Below, piece by piece: positions 11,606 through 23,845 of a DNA stretch of 64,000 nucleotides. Positions within the stretch are counted from its first letter, which is position 1; the number at the start of each line of letters is the position of its first letter. The position numbers and the translations under genes were made by a program. The stretch lies in NCBI GenBank assembly GCA_002104985.1, contig MCGO01000038.1, positions 248,001 through 312,000 of the forward strand, given 5' to 3'. This stretch comes from Rhizoclosmatium globosum (Eukaryota; Chytridiomycota; Chytridiomycetes; Chytridiales; Chytriomycetaceae). The notes below the pieces were generated by a model. It worked only from the letters and a program-made list of their open reading frames with translations. It was not told the origin of the DNA and did no database searches.

Positions 11606-11625
11606 TGGATAACATTATCATTCTC

Positions 11626-12782
11626 TCATCTCAAGTTTTTACTCAATGGACTAGAGTCCACCACCTTTTTCATCATTTTACAAGCGACTTTATGTTCCTT
11701 CTTCCAGTTTGCTTTTTGACATTCTGTCGAACAGAAATACATCATTAAGCATCCTGCACACCGCTTCAAAGCCTTTTCATTCCCACATTCTGCACAGCGA
11801 CTAAAAAGATCCATTTTCGGAAGTTCGGGCGGTGGCCCAAAATGTTCAGCCAATGCAGCTCGATACTTCTTGAACTCTCCTTCCTTCAACTGAATAATAC
11901 TTTTGTATTTTGTCGCAACATCAGGATGTTGCTTCGCAAAATATTCGAAATTGGAGCCAAGTTGACCAATTTCATTTTCGTGAAGGTTGCCACCAATTTG
12001 ACTGAAAACTTGTAAGGACTTTATGAACCAATCGCGTGATGTATGACCAGGAACGAGCTGAGATTTATCGCATTGACCTGCTTTGTAAGCTTCTTCGCGG
12101 AATTTGAGGTGGTAAGCAAATTGCTGGAAACATTCGCCAATAGCCATACAGTATGGCACTTCCTTGCCTCCAACTGCTTTTCGAGAATTTCACAATCTTC
12201 CAACATGAATTTCCACAGGTTGGTAAGATTCCAGTATTCTTCTTCTTTTGGGAACGTTAAAGCTTTCGGATTGAAGAAGAAAAAATGCAGGTACGTGACG
12301 CGGCAAGCTCGAGCTCCATACAATAGCGGATCCAGCTTTGTTGCTTCGAAGAGGAAGTTAACACCTTTGTTCGACAAAGGAGGCGCGCTTAATTTTCCCA
12401 CAGTTTGCATCAAGTCATAGTCAATCAATAAATACATTCTCCCAGCCATTTGGTTCACACGTGCTCGAGTGAGCGTAGCTTCCAAACTTGCTTCATTCGC
12501 AAACTTGCTAGCAATAGCAGCTTCGCAGTATTCAATGCCTTTATCGACGAATCCCTTTTGTTGAGCCAGGCCAGCCAAGCACACATTCGCTTCAAAATAC
12601 TCTTTTCCGGTATCACCCTTTCGAGCGATGGCTTTGACACGGTCTTTGAACATGTCAGAAAGAGGCTGCATCAGCTTTTGATGATTTGAATCTGGGCTTG
12701 GCTGGACAGTCGACAGAAAGGCCATGGTCACGAGAGGCATTGCGGGTTCAGGCCCACCAATCATCGAAATGGACATTCCCAT
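11626..12782 (-). CDS. MYND-type zinc finger protein, copy 1 (one-base frameshift)
   Basis: About 380 aa. A helical, TPR-like body (EYFEANVCLAGLAQQKGFVD, IEYCEAAIASKFANE, LWKFMLEDCEILEKQLEA) is followed by a C-terminal MYND finger, CAECGNEKALKRCAGCLMMY through FCSTECQKANWKKEHKVAC, with all zinc ligands. MYND fingers bind proline-rich protein partners. Copy 2 at 12916-14082 aligns along the full length. At about 12168 this copy needs one extra base to pass from LEKQLEA to the copy-2-like PYC...FAYHLKFREE; no intron fits. Either an assembly deletion or a recent break. The start is uncertain: Met codons at 12782 and 12776 suit copy 2 better than 12854. It is convergent with the CNG channel, 20 bases apart. 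Confidence 0.7.
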
Positions 12783-12915
12783 CGAATACCATTCTGTTCC
12801 TCCGCGGTGGCGATCCGGCCAGCGCAAGTCTGTTGAGTATCGTTTGTGGAACATTTACGGACAACTATTTTAATTAATAAACTGATAAATAACAGTCCAT
12901 GTTTATTCCTCAACT

Positions 12916-14082
12916 TCATTCCTTTGATTTCAATTTCGAATCACCAGCTGTCATAGTTTCTTTCATCATTTTGCACACAATCTTGTGTTCCCGTTGCCAG
13001 TTTGCTTTTTGACAGTCTGTCGAACAGTAGTACACCATCAAACAACGCTGGCACCGTTTCAATTTCTCCTTCTTCCCACATTCCACACACTGACCAGAGT
13101 TAAAGCGATCTTTTTTCGCCTCTTGATTCCGGAATTTCTCAATTAATTCATAGTTCATCTCTTCGTATTCTTTCTTTCGCTGCAGAATAATGGCTTTGTA
13201 CTTTTGCGCAACGTCAGGATACAGCACGGCGAATTCCTCAAAATGCACACCTAATGCTCCAATCTCCGACCCATGAAGTTCTCCGCTGATGCGACTGAAA
13301 CTCTGCATTGATTTTTCAAACCAATACTTTGATGTATACCCAGGCACCAAATCTGATTCGTAGCATTCACCGGCCCTATAAGATTCTTCACGAAACTTGA
13401 CATGATATGCAAATTGACTAAACGCTTCCGCAACTTCTTTACAATATGGGATTTCCCCAGCCTCCAGCTGCTTCTCAAGAATTTGACAGTCTTCCAACAT
13501 GAATCTCCAGATGTTGACTAAATTCCATATTAGTTCCTCTTTGGGTTCTTCAAGGCGCTTCGGATTGTAAAAGTACAAGTGCATATATGTGATACGACGA
13601 GATCGAGCAATATACAGTAACGGATCCCACTCATTTGCCTCAAAGAAGTATTCGATTCCTGGGTTCTTTTTTGCGATGGTCATGAACTTGCCATGTTCAT
13701 CATGGTGTTTTACGTCCATTTCATAGTAGATTCGGCCGGCCAGTTGATTAACAAGAGCTCGAGCTTTTGTGGATTCATTGGCGTACTTGCTGTCAATTGC
13801 AGCATCGCAGTACGAAAGTGCTTTTTGAAAGTGACGTTTGGAGTGGGCGAAACCAGCCAGACAGATATTAGCATCAAAGAATTCTTGTCCAGCGTCTCCC
13901 TTATTGATGACGCCTTTTGCACAATCGTTAGCTCGTTGAACGAATGAAAGGTTCGTTTGGATTGTTTCAGGAGATACCGCCCATGTCGAGAGGAAGGCTT
14001 GTGAGATAAACGTAAGGCCAGCAACAGGTGTTGTCAAGGACATGGTCACAGCCGTAGTAAAGAGGTCGTTGGGGTTCATCAT
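12916..14082 (-). CDS. MYND-type zinc finger protein, copy 2
   Basis: Single-exon, intact paralogue of the upstream-strand neighbour, 388 aa from the Met pair at 14082/14079 (an upstream Met at 14202 adds unconserved residues). Helical body with DAGQEFFDANICLAGFAHSK, YFFEANEWDPLLYIARSRRI, IWRFMLEDCQILEKQLEAGE and FAYHVKFREESYRAGEC. The MYND finger is CVECGKKEKLKRCQRCLMVY followed by YCSTDCQKANWQREHKIVC. The length and order match copy 1, so the pair is a tandem duplication. Target proteins are unknown; there is no SET domain, so it is not a SMYD methyltransferase. Confidence 0.8.
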   Translation of the reverse strand: MMNPNDLFTTAVTMSLTTPVAGLTFISQAFLSTWAVSPETIQTNLSFVQRANDCAKGVINKGDAGQEFFDANICLAGFAHSKRHFQKALSYCDAAIDSKYANESTKARALVNQLAGRIYYEMDVKHHDEHGKFMTIAKKNPGIEYFFEANEWDPLLYIARSRRITYMHLYFYNPKRLEEPKEELIWNLVNIWRFMLEDCQILEKQLEAGEIPYCKEVAEAFSQFAYHVKFREESYRAGECYESDLVPGYTSKYWFEKSMQSFSRISGELHGSEIGALGVHFEEFAVLYPDVAQKYKAIILQRKKEYEEMNYELIEKFRNQEAKKDRFNSGQCVECGKKEKLKRCQRCLMVYYCSTDCQKANWQREHKIVCKMMKETMTAGDSKLKSKE

Positions 14083-14225
14083 CTCTTGGTGTAAGAGGTG
14101 AGTGTGAGGTGAAAAATGAAACTCTGGAACAAAAAATGAAACCTTCGTCGTTTCCATCCATATAAATATGACAATAAAAGTAGAAACGTGTGAAAAGAAC
14201 ACTTCGAAAAACCCACATCAAAATC

Positions 14226-15160
14226 ATGTTTTATGCCTGCTACCTTCTCCAATGCCTCCAACCCGGAAAAGGAACCAAATGCTACGTAGGATCCACGCCA
14301 GATCCTCACCGACGAATCCGTCAACACAATGGCGAAATCCAAGGCGGAGCAAAGAAGACAGTCCGGCTTCGTCCTTGTAAGCACGTCCCACACTCTTCAA
14401 CACAAAAACTCAAACAACCACATTCAAACTGACAATATCCAAGGGCAAATGGTCGCAATCGTCCACGGCTTCCCCAACAGCATCGCAGCCCTCCAGTTTG
14501 AATGGGCCTGGCAGAAACCCCACCAATCTCGTCACCTAAAAGCATCTGCCCCACCGCGAAAAGACCAAGATATACATACAAAGCTACGAGTACTGGCGGA
14601 TATGTTGTTGGTGGACCAGTGGTCGCGATGGCCTTTGAAGGTGCATTTTACGTCGGAGAGTCTGCAGGAATACTTTGAAGCTTTGCCTGGCGTTGATACC
14701 ATGGTTTCTTACGGGAGCTTGTTGGAGCTTCCGTTTCGTCGAGGGGTTGATGACGCGGTTGTGCAAAAGTTTGAAGGAGCGCTCAAAGGAGGAAGCTCGT
14801 GTTCGTTATGCAGAAAGGCAATTGATCGATCTGTAAGTTGGATTGAGGCATCATCATCATCAAGGCTTAATATTGCCATAGAAACCCTTGTCATTCTTGA
14901 TTTGTCCGGTAACAGAAGAATGTGAGATGGTCTCACACTTAACTTGCCTTGCTCAAGACATGTTGGAATCTGAAGTTTCCCCTTCACCATACCCATTTCA
15001 AATGCTACCTATCAAAGGAGACTGTCCGGGCTGCGATGAAGTGATTGAATGGGGAGACTTGATCAACTGCCAGCACATCTATTTCAAAACGTATGGAGGC
15101 ATGGAATTCAATGACGCAGATGACGAGGAGCGCGAAAGAGATACATCGGATGAAGATTAA
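14226..15160 (+). CDS. SLX1: SLX1 structure-specific endonuclease subunit (GIY-YIG nuclease)
   Basis: Catalytic subunit of the SLX1-SLX4 resolvase that cuts branched DNA and Holliday junctions in the nucleus. Start [10 protein letters not shown] at 14226. The GIY-YIG core reads [20 protein letters not shown] and [20 protein letters not shown] 76-nt intron restores [20 protein letters not shown] and FEWAWQ. A second intron (GTAAGT...CATAG) leads to the C-terminal RING-type zinc domain: [30 protein letters not shown], then [20 protein letters not shown]. The tail is acidic. All family landmarks, including the catalytic Tyr/Arg block, are present and both introns are in phase. It is divergently arranged with MYND copy 2 across about 140 bases. 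Confidence 0.9.
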
Positions 15161-15249
15161 ATTGGATAGTACATATGATTTGACGTTTATTCCACGATAG
15201 CTTCGAATAGTTGAAGTCATCGCTGCAACTCAAGCAGCACAAAATACGT

Positions 15250-16436
15250 TTAGCTCATATCCATAGCATCGCCCTCAATCACATCAACAAACTTGCGGAA
15301 GTCAGAAGTGAGCGTAGCTGAGCAAACGAGTTAGAGTTTGCAAAATAGAATATTCAAAATCTAACCAGTGGTTCCCCTGGCAAACTTGTAGCTCTGCAAC
15401 TTTGGTTCACGCTCGTTAGGTTTACGGTAGTTACGCAGGTATTCCACATTGTCCTTGGTAATCACACAGACATCCACATTACTTCCAGATCCCAAATCGT
15501 TGAAGATACCAGCCTCAATCGCGTCCTTGACAAGTTCAACGGCTTGGTCACGCTATTCAACAAAAAGAGCATTAGATGAGCAGCATAAATCGAGAATCCA
15601 AAAAAACTCACAGTCATATCTGGCTTCCAGCTACTCTCAAACACACTCATTGCCGCCAAAGATCCACTTCCCATCGTCACAAAAGGCAACTTATCAGTAC
15701 TTCCATGTGGGTAAATCGTGTACAAGTGTGGACCCGTGACATCAACACCACCCAAAACAAGGGCAGCTCCGATGTGCCCTTGGTATCGGAACAACATCTG
15801 CTTCAACATAGTCATGGCGGTCGTGACGCGTGCCTGACGACCAGTGGCGAGGGTGTGAAGTTCGAGTTTTGAGGCAATGAGGTTGGTTGTGAATTCAGTG
15901 TCTGCGGCAGTTCCGGCTCCACAGCAGTACCTTTTTTTTCCCCCATGGGAAATGAATGTGAGATTTGAATTAGGGAATGAGGGGGTTGGGTTTTCGCGTT
16001 TACATGTTTGGAGCAAGGTAGTGGATCTTCTCACAGTTTTTGTCGGCTACGATGGGACCGCTGGTTGCACGGGTATCGGCGCCGAGAACGAGTCCGTCCT
16101 ATTTTAATACAGTGTTAAAGGACAGAAGAGGTGGGATGGGATGCATGGTTCTCACCTTGTACAAGCAGCCAACGATGGTGGTTCCGGTCTTGGTGGCCTT
16201 GGGCAACTTAGCACCCTTGGCTGCGAGCATTTCATTTCTGTTCAAGTTGAAGATTGAGTCAGATGCGATTCGGAGGAGAAGGATTGATTCTGCAAGTTTA
16301 ATCCACTAGGGCTGGAGCAGTAACCAGCCCAGAGCCGGTAGCTCACACGGATTCCAGTCATCGATTTGAATACAGACCTCGCGTAGTTTTCAAAGTTGAA
16401 TCCCGGTTTGGGTGCGGCGGTGGATGGCAAAGACAT
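15250..16436 (-). CDS. PSMB7: 20S proteasome subunit beta 2 (PSMB7/Pup1)
   Basis: Trypsin-like catalytic subunit of the 20S proteasome. Start [20 protein letters not shown] at 16436. After the propeptide the maturation site [20 protein letters not shown] places the N-terminal catalytic Thr. Following exons give [77 protein letters not shown], and [20 protein letters not shown]. The C-terminal arm specific to beta 2, with [13 protein letters not shown], ends at 15250. Introns are short and in phase. Length and the long C-terminal extension argue for beta 2 rather than beta 5 or beta 1. Confidence 0.92.
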
Positions 16437-16536
16437 TTTGTGCAGTCAACTTTTTGATGCCGCGTTGCCTCCAACTCAACTTGCCTTTACCATCACATTC
16501 CTGTTCACCCTCTTTTTCGTATTTATAAATGTTTAT

Positions 16537-17909
16537 TTAATGCTCTCGTGAGTCTTCATAAATCATGCGGGACACGTAAGAAGGTGGGTGTGCACCACTA
16601 ATAATAAGTTAGAGGGATAATAGATATACAGAAAACGTACATATTCGTGATAAATAGGTTCACAAGATCTGGGACAACGAAATCGAAGGATGGGTTGATG
16701 ATATCCACTTTGTCAATCATATTGCCTTAAGAAAAGCAAAGTTAGCGTGCTGGGAGCGATAACGAATAAAAGCGTAGTAGAGAACGATATCGCAGGCAGT
16801 GGTTAAGAAATAAGAGCATTCGAGCTGGATTTCACTCAACCTGCTTCCACATCCTCCCTCACATATATCAAAACTCACCATCATCAAATCCAAAGACAGT
16901 ATCTGGATTCACCAGCTGGTTATACGAATCAGCATCAAACGGAAACTGTGAACTCATTTTATACAGCTCCATCAACACAACGACAGGCGTCGAATGATGC
17001 TTGGCAGCGGCCGCAACAACATGAGTTCCAGCAATTGCAACAAGACCACCATTCGCAAGAACTGCGTGAGTTCCAAGAATCACTTTGTTGACGCGAGACA
17101 TAACGGCAAAAATGGAGCCGTCAGAGATGAGAGTTGTATCTATTCCAGATTGTGACAGGGAGAGAGCCATTTGTTGGCCATCGTAGCTGGAAGGGGTGCG
17201 ATGAGTTATGAGAATAGTGGAAAGAGTTATTTTACCCTGGACTCGTCTCGGCAACAATAACCTGAAACTTTCTCAACTTGGAAGCTTCCTTCAAGAACAT
17301 TTCGACGGCAGGGGATCGTCCAAGGGTCATGATGATTTCACTGCAACGCACAACAGTCAACAAGGTAGTGGAACAACATCCAATAGGAGACCCTACTTTG
17401 AGTGAATGTGTTCCAAAGCTCTTGATGCAATATTTGTGGTTGCACTCTCCGTCTCATCCATCAACTCCTTGATCGCATCCATGACATTCGTCTTCAGACT
17501 GTCCCTATACTCATTCGCATCCAACTCCTGCCCTGAGTTCACCAACGCAGTATGTTCCTCCCGAATCAGTCCAATAACTCTGTCAGTAATGTTCCCAACG
17601 GCCAACTCTGTGTTGTTTCGTGAGCATAAGACCCAACCAACCAACCAACCACACAAAAAACACCAACCATTTGGCTGCGCCTGAGTCAAGACACGGCCCT
17701 TTTCAGCCACGATTTCAATCAGTTCTTCTTTGGTGCTCCACCGGGATCCGCGGACGACAATCAGAAACACTTTTGCAGTTTCGATTGCGACTTTGAAGGG
17801 CCCGACGACTTGTCTGGTGTGAAGGAGTAGTCAGAGGGCATTGATTGGATGCCAATGGTGAGTACCTTCGACGGAGCTTGTCTCTTAATGCATCCACCAC
17901 AACGTTCAT
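16537..17909 (-). CDS. EIF2B2: translation initiation factor eIF2B subunit beta (GCD7)
   Basis: Regulatory subunit of the eIF2 guanine-nucleotide exchange factor in the cytosol. Start MNVVVDALRDKLRRR at 17909. Exons then read FKVAIETAKVFLIVVRGSRW, EELIEIVAEKGRVLTQAQPN, AVGNITDRVIGLIREEHTAL, and the Rossmann-like half SEIIMTLGRSPAVEMFLKEA, KFQVIVAETSPG, YDGQQMALSLSQSGIDTTLI, SDGSIFAVMSRVNKVILGTH and VLMELYKMSSQFPFDADSYN. The end is GAHPPSYVSRMIYEDSREH, stop at 16537, matching the family C-terminus. At least five short introns. The alpha and delta paralogues are excluded by the beta-type C-terminal motif. It is adjacent to the proteasome gene on the same strand. Confidence 0.88.
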
Positions 17910-18244
17910 TTGTTTGCTTTTTGTTCGAGTCACTCAAAAACAAGAAAGTGGAAGAATTAAAGGAGAAGAGAAAGAAAATAAACATTAATCTACTATTTCT
18001 TTTACTTGCGGCCTTTTCAACGGAATAGTGGGTCATCATGAACATATATACTAACGTGAATCGCAGTTTGTGGTATGCTGTATTTGTGGAATAACTCATT
18101 CCCAGTCTTGACAAAGTACTTTAGGATTCATCAGTAAGAGTAAGATTTAGAGTTTAGCAAAGGTGGCAAGGTCAGGCAAAGTCGCATGAATATTCCGGAC
18201 AGAAGCAGCAAACACCTTCAACCAAACCACCAACCAAACCACCA

Positions 18245-21200
18245 ATGCTCTACTCAGCCCTGTACACGCCGATCATGCAAGTTTCTTCGTTCTTCGATAA
18301 CCAAATCAAGCAACTAAACGAGCAATCACCAGTTATCGCAATCGCAAAGTGAAGCCATTCTCTGATGGATTCGTTCGAGTTTCAGTTGATGGATCAAAGG
18401 CGCTTCTTCTCGACGACCAAAAGAGACAAATCGCTTCGCTTTTCACAAAAGAAATCAACGAAGACGATGAACTCGAATTCGATCGTTTCTTTTGTGTTGT
18501 TGGTGCGAAAGAGTTGGTTTCAAACGATGACCTGCTTAGTGCTACTACTACTACCACCACTACTACTCAACCTAAACCTCAACCTCTGCGACCGCGTCAA
18601 AGTATCATCATCTCAAAGTTTAGACCCCTCACTCTGAAGGACACTCCCGCCGCTCCAACGCCTGTAATACAGCAGCAATCAATACAGCCTAAACCAAAAG
18701 AAAGCATCCAACAACGAGTGCAAGTGAATGATTCTCAACTCGAGGCGGACCAACCGTTTGTCGCTCCCCAGAAAAAGACTCGAAAAATGAATCCATTTAG
18801 TCAATGGGACGCTGAGGATCCTGATGAGGACGATGATGATTCTCCGTTCGCAATTATATCCCCTGCTGTTGATTTGGAGCCGAATGAGTTTGAGGGTCGT
18901 TCTTCAATGGTCGAGAACTTTGAAGATATCGCAGTGGAATTAGAATATACTTCACCTATGCGACTCAATCAAGTGCATCAACGATCATCCCCGGAATATT
19001 CTAATCATCCAAAAGAAGCTTTGTCGTCGCCCGTTTCTATGACCAAAGCTCCAACATCAGCACTATTTCTGCAAAAGCCCCTTCATTCAACCAAACCCAA
19101 CCATATCAACCCTGCACAAGCCACCAATCTTCTTCCAACATCTTCCAAATCTAAGTCTATTCCTAAATTTGGAACTTTTCGACCGCCAACAATTGTTTCT
19201 GCACCATTACAACCACAAAATCAAGCTTCAAAGCGATCTTCCTTTCCTTCAGAACGAGAAGCCCCAGTTAAAAGAAACCTCTTCTCTCTATCGGCGCTTT
19301 AAAACAAAATCCTCAGTCATCCACAATTTCCAATGCATCCGTGAAGCCGATGTCAGTTCCGTCCATTCCCAAACACAGCCCCACTACTCTCTACTTTCGC
19401 ACTCGCGACCAATGCAATGGTCTCAAACGATCCTCCCTCAAACGAACATTTTCAATTCCACGTAAATTTGTCAGTCACTCTCTCCAATAACGCACAAACT
19501 AACCCATCATTCAGGAATCTCAAGAACTTTATCAACAAAGCTTCCATACTGCAATCCTCGAGCACATACAACTCCAACTCGATGCTTTAGCCTTGAAACT
19601 ACACGGCACCACCTCATCGTCAACAGGCAACTCATCCTACTCCCCAAAAGTACACATTTACCTCGCCGCAATCTCACTCCTCACGCGAGAATCATTTCAA
19701 CACAAAGAAGGAACACCCACATTCACAGAACGTGCTGGAAACTTTTTACTCACATTCGAAAGCAAACCACAACACATTGAAGTCTCAAAAGGTGCGTTTT
19801 TTAACTATCTTATTTCAAACTGCTAATCACCTAACGAATCCCTTCAGACGACATTTGGATCATATCCCCAACCAAAGACTTTTCCCAAATCACATTTATA
19901 GCAACTGGTGTGTTTTACGGTGTCTCTGGCGCGAACACTGTTGAAATCTCACCATTCAGTGACCTCGACGCACAAACTTCAAGAACACTTGATGTACGAA
20001 AGCCTGTCTTTGTCATACACGGTTTAAACGCCATGACGGATCTATTGATGATGCGGAATCTTGAGAATATAAGTTGGAGTGGTGTTGATGTTGATATAGA
20101 GGACGAAATGGATGACGTGCGCGGAAATGTGCAACCACTTATGCCGGAACTGTTAGGATCGCCACCTTCTTCACATGTCACAACTACAAATGCTGAAGCG
20201 GGGGATGATGAAATCGAAAATGTGATGGGACTTGTTGAGTCTGTAAAGAAAGAGTTTACACTGAATCAAGATCAAGGAAGTGTGATTGAAACTATTGCCA
20301 TGAGTGTATTGAAAGGACAGAATGGGTTTCAATTAGTTCACGGTGTGAGTCTTGGGCCATTCTTTTGTGTATCTGAGGGTACTGATGTGAACTTTAGGTT
20401 TTTGGATCTGGCAAAACGTATCTCATTGCCGTGCTTGTGATATTCTTTCATCGCGCAATTGAAGAGGGGTACTTTGGCCATGTTCCCAATTTCCGAATCG
20501 GCATATCGTCAATGAGTAATGGTAGAGTATTGTGAACAATCTATTTTTCTCCTTTCTTATCTAGATTTCTACAGTTGCAGTAGACCAAATCCTCCAAACC
20601 TTGCTATCACTTGAATTCACAGATTTCGTTCGTATCGGTAGTATCAAAAAGATTTCAAAGGCCATCTTGCCGTATACTTTGCAACAACTCAAGAGTTCAA
20701 ACGATGACTTGAAAGAACTCAAGGCTATGTTGAAAGCGGATGGATTGGATGTAGGACAGAAACGGTCATTACAAGAAGCTGTGCGACGATTTACAGGTGA
20801 TTTCTTTCTTCATTTACGCTTCTTCACTTTCAACTCATGTTCAAACCCAACAGCAAACGAGAACAGAAACCTTTTAGATACGGCGTTCGTAATCGGCGTC
20901 ACCTGTGTCGCAACCACCTTTGAATCCCTCGACGCGATTCAAACTTCCCTCTTAATTCTTGACGAATGCTCTCAAATGACGGAACCCCTCTCCCTCCTAC
21001 CCATACTTCGTTTACACCCCTCGAACGCGCTTTTAATTGGGGACCCAAACCAACTTTCTCCAACCCTCGAAACCACAACTGCGAACCCTGCAATCTCTCT
21101 TGACTGTACCTTGTATTCCCGGTTATTAGCGCTAGGGCATCAGTCAACTCTACTTAGGACGCAGTATCGATGTCACCCAGATATAGCAGAAATCCCGAAC

Positions 21201-22123
21201 CAACTGTTTTACAACGGCCAACTTCTACATGGATCGAAGGAATCCAACACATCCGCTCTCGTAGATAGATTGCGCGCCGCTGTGTTCGTAGATGTTTCGA
21301 ATGGAGTGGAAAGACGGGGAAGTGGATGGGGAAGTGGGAGTTTAGTGAACTACGAAGAAGTTGAAGTCGTCCAATGGCTGTTACAAGCGTTTGTTGCGGT
21401 CAATGAAGACTGTGAAGGTGGCGAGACGTCAAAAATTGGTGTCATTACGTTCTGTAAGTTGTATATTGTAAAACCGAATATTTACTAAAAACTTGGATAA
21501 TAGACAAGAGTCAAGCGACTGCACTTTCAAAGAAACTATCTGGAAACGCAAGCTTGACGGGAATTCAAGTGAACACTGTTGACTCGTTTCAAGGTGGAGA
21601 GAAGGATGTGATTCTGATTAGTACAGTTCGAAGCAATGATGTTGGGTTTATTGACGAGTTCAAGCGAGTTAATGTTGCTTTGACACGAGCGAGAAGACAT
21701 TTGTTGATTGTTGGGAACGGGCGGCTGTTGAGAGGAAGCTCAAGGGTTTGGAGGGATGTTATTGCGGGATGCGGTGAGTTTCGATTTCAAATGTAAATGA
21801 TTGATTTAATGAAGATGACGGTAGATGTGAAGTCTGTCGCTGAGGTTATTTCGATGTTCAATGGAGCTGTTGATGATGAAGGGGATCAAGTGAACAGATT
21901 GGAGGACGAAGTGCATGACAAAGAAACTGCCAGCGGCGATTATAAAGACTTTGGTGTGCCAGTGCCAAAGGCGAACGCAAATACTCTTGATGACTTGGAA
22001 TTGGGGGAGGAGGATTTTGAAGTAGTTGAATCCAAGCAAAAGGAAGCGACAATCCAACCACTCCAAAATGATGGATGGGACGTATTTGCAAATGAGGTTG
22101 ACGAATTAAGCTTTGATGTTTAA
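18245..22123 (+). CDS. ZGRF1: ZGRF1/Mte1-like protein with SF1 (UPF1/DNA2-type) helicase
   Basis: Start MLYSALY at 18245 spliced to [20 protein letters not shown] forms a DUF2439 domain, which in ZGRF1/Mte1 binds D-loop or crossover-control partners. A long Ser/Pro/Thr-rich linker follows, with a Thr microsatellite near 18541. After several short introns the helicase domain appears: P-loop [10 protein letters not shown], Walker [76 protein letters not shown], and [18 protein letters not shown]. The last exon joins at [14 protein letters not shown] and has an acidic tail. I find no clear GRF zinc finger. Inferred role: nuclear recombination or crosslink-repair helicase that unwinds D-loops. 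Confidence 0.78.
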
Positions 22124-22157
22124 TATTTAAAGTAAACTCAAAAGATTATTTATTGAA

Positions 22158-23460
22158 TTATTCCTCCTTTTTCAGGCGAGCATAACGCATGGACGACATG
22201 AGATTTCGGGCAGCATTTGCGTGGTCGTATACTTCTCCGTTGAAAGAGGCGGTGACATCACGACCAACTGAAACCTTCAAAAAGCCCTTGCCACCTGGAT
22301 GGTCCTCCATGAAAGTCGTGACATCATAGACCACTCCAGAAATGATAAGAAGTTGCTTTCCCGTTCTTGCAATCTCTGCTTTGACTGTGGGGCTGTTCAG
22401 GTTTCCATCACTCGAAATCAATTCACACACACCTTCATCCATTGAGAGACAGTCCAAATCTTCTACGGGAACTCCATAATCTAAAGTTCGTTTAACCTGT
22501 TCGATTTCCTTCTCTTGCATATAAATCCGTCCTTTTTGAATCTCGTTTGAGGGAAACACTTTCAGGTTGTACGTCAGGCCAACCAACGATGCAGTCCAGA
22601 TGAGCCATTTTGTTGGATCATATTGATAGAACTTGATAGCGTTTCTGTAATCTCCTGGAAACTCATGATGAAAGTTGTGGTAGCCTTCGCCGCAAGTGAT
22701 TAGCGCAGTGAGGAAATGGTCTTTTGGAGTATGTTTATCGTCGTATGTGTAGTCTCCGATGTAGTGTGCCAGTGAATTGACGCAGAACGTGGCATGGTGA
22801 ACTGAAAGAGATGTGAGCTTGTGAATGTGACACAAACAAAGGAAACCCATTACCGAAAACCAAGCGTGCTACTCCTGCAAAGAAGAAGCCGCCTTTCCAA
22901 TCACCCCAACCAAATCCAGCCACAGTTGTTGGCACAACAAATGCCATGATAAGTGCAACTCTAATTTTGCAGATAATTAGTCAAAGCTTGACACTAAACA
23001 ACAAAACTCACAAAGGATAATATTTGTGTTGAAATCTCACGATCCAGTCTTTACTCAAGTCCGAGACGTCTACAGTTGCAAGTCTCCCTTGCTTTTTCAA
23101 CATCCACCCAATATGACTCCAAAAGAATCCCTTTTTAGCATTATACGGATCCTTATCCGTGTCTGTAAATCGATGATGGACACGATGTCCCCTTGACCAC
23201 CACTTGATACTCCCTTCAACTGCGCTTGAACCAGCAAGCATCATAACGAACTGCCACAGTCGTGTGGCATCATACGATCGATGAGACCAGTATCGGTGAT
23301 ATCCAGCTGTGATTCCGAGACCTGACCAGAAGTAATACAAGACGGACCATAAAGCTGTTTGTGGAATAAGAGGGACGTTCAAGAATCCGTAGAGAGCAAG
23401 AGCGGGAGTGCTCAAGAGTAGAATTGTGTGCTTGAAATCAATCTCGTTGATTGAAATCAT
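22158..23460 (-). CDS. acyl-CoA delta-9 desaturase with C-terminal cytochrome b5 (copy A)
   Basis: ER-membrane enzyme that puts a cis-9 double bond into stearoyl/palmitoyl-CoA, with its electron donor fused (Ole1 architecture). Start MISINEIDFKHTIL at 23460. The three histidine boxes are [21 protein letters not shown] and the C-terminal GYHNFHH. Hydrophobic segments flank them. The cytochrome b5 domain follows, with heme ligands in DHPGGKGFL and [10 protein letters not shown]. It ends RYARLKKEE at 22158. Two introns (around 22803-22850 and 22963-23010) lie at the same places as in copy B. The linker before cyt b5 is longer than in copy B (CELISSDGNLNSPTVKAEIA). All diiron-binding histidines are present, so activity is expected. 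Confidence 0.9.
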
Positions 23461-23845
23461 TTTGAGAGTCACTTTGTAGTGTTGGATTTCGTTATCGGGT
23501 TGCTTGCTTTTGAAGGGCAGTGTATGACAAGCTGCGAGTCATACTTTCTTCAACGGCTAAACTTACAAATTCCATTTATCCGTTGAATCGTGAGAACAAT
23601 GTTGAATCTCTGGATGTCTTTTTTACTCTCACACACACAAACACATAGACACACCACTCTCAACATAATAACATAATAGTGGAACAGGGAGCACAAAAGT
23701 TAGGAACAAATTGATGTATTGAAAACCATCATAATAACGTTAAAGTACAAAAGGTGAAAAGATGCAGCCAACACACACACCGCCGAACGAAAAGGAGAAA
23801 TGAAGAGAAACAGAGTATTAGCTGATGTGGGGTATCTGTTCGACT

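Noticed and set aside
12150..12180. An intron explaining the MYND copy 1 frame change
   Set aside because: Alignment to copy 2 is continuous across the site, leaving no room for an intron; only a one-base change fits.
18535..18575. ACT/ACC microsatellite as a functional repeat
   Set aside because: It lies in frame and simply encodes a Thr run in a disordered linker.
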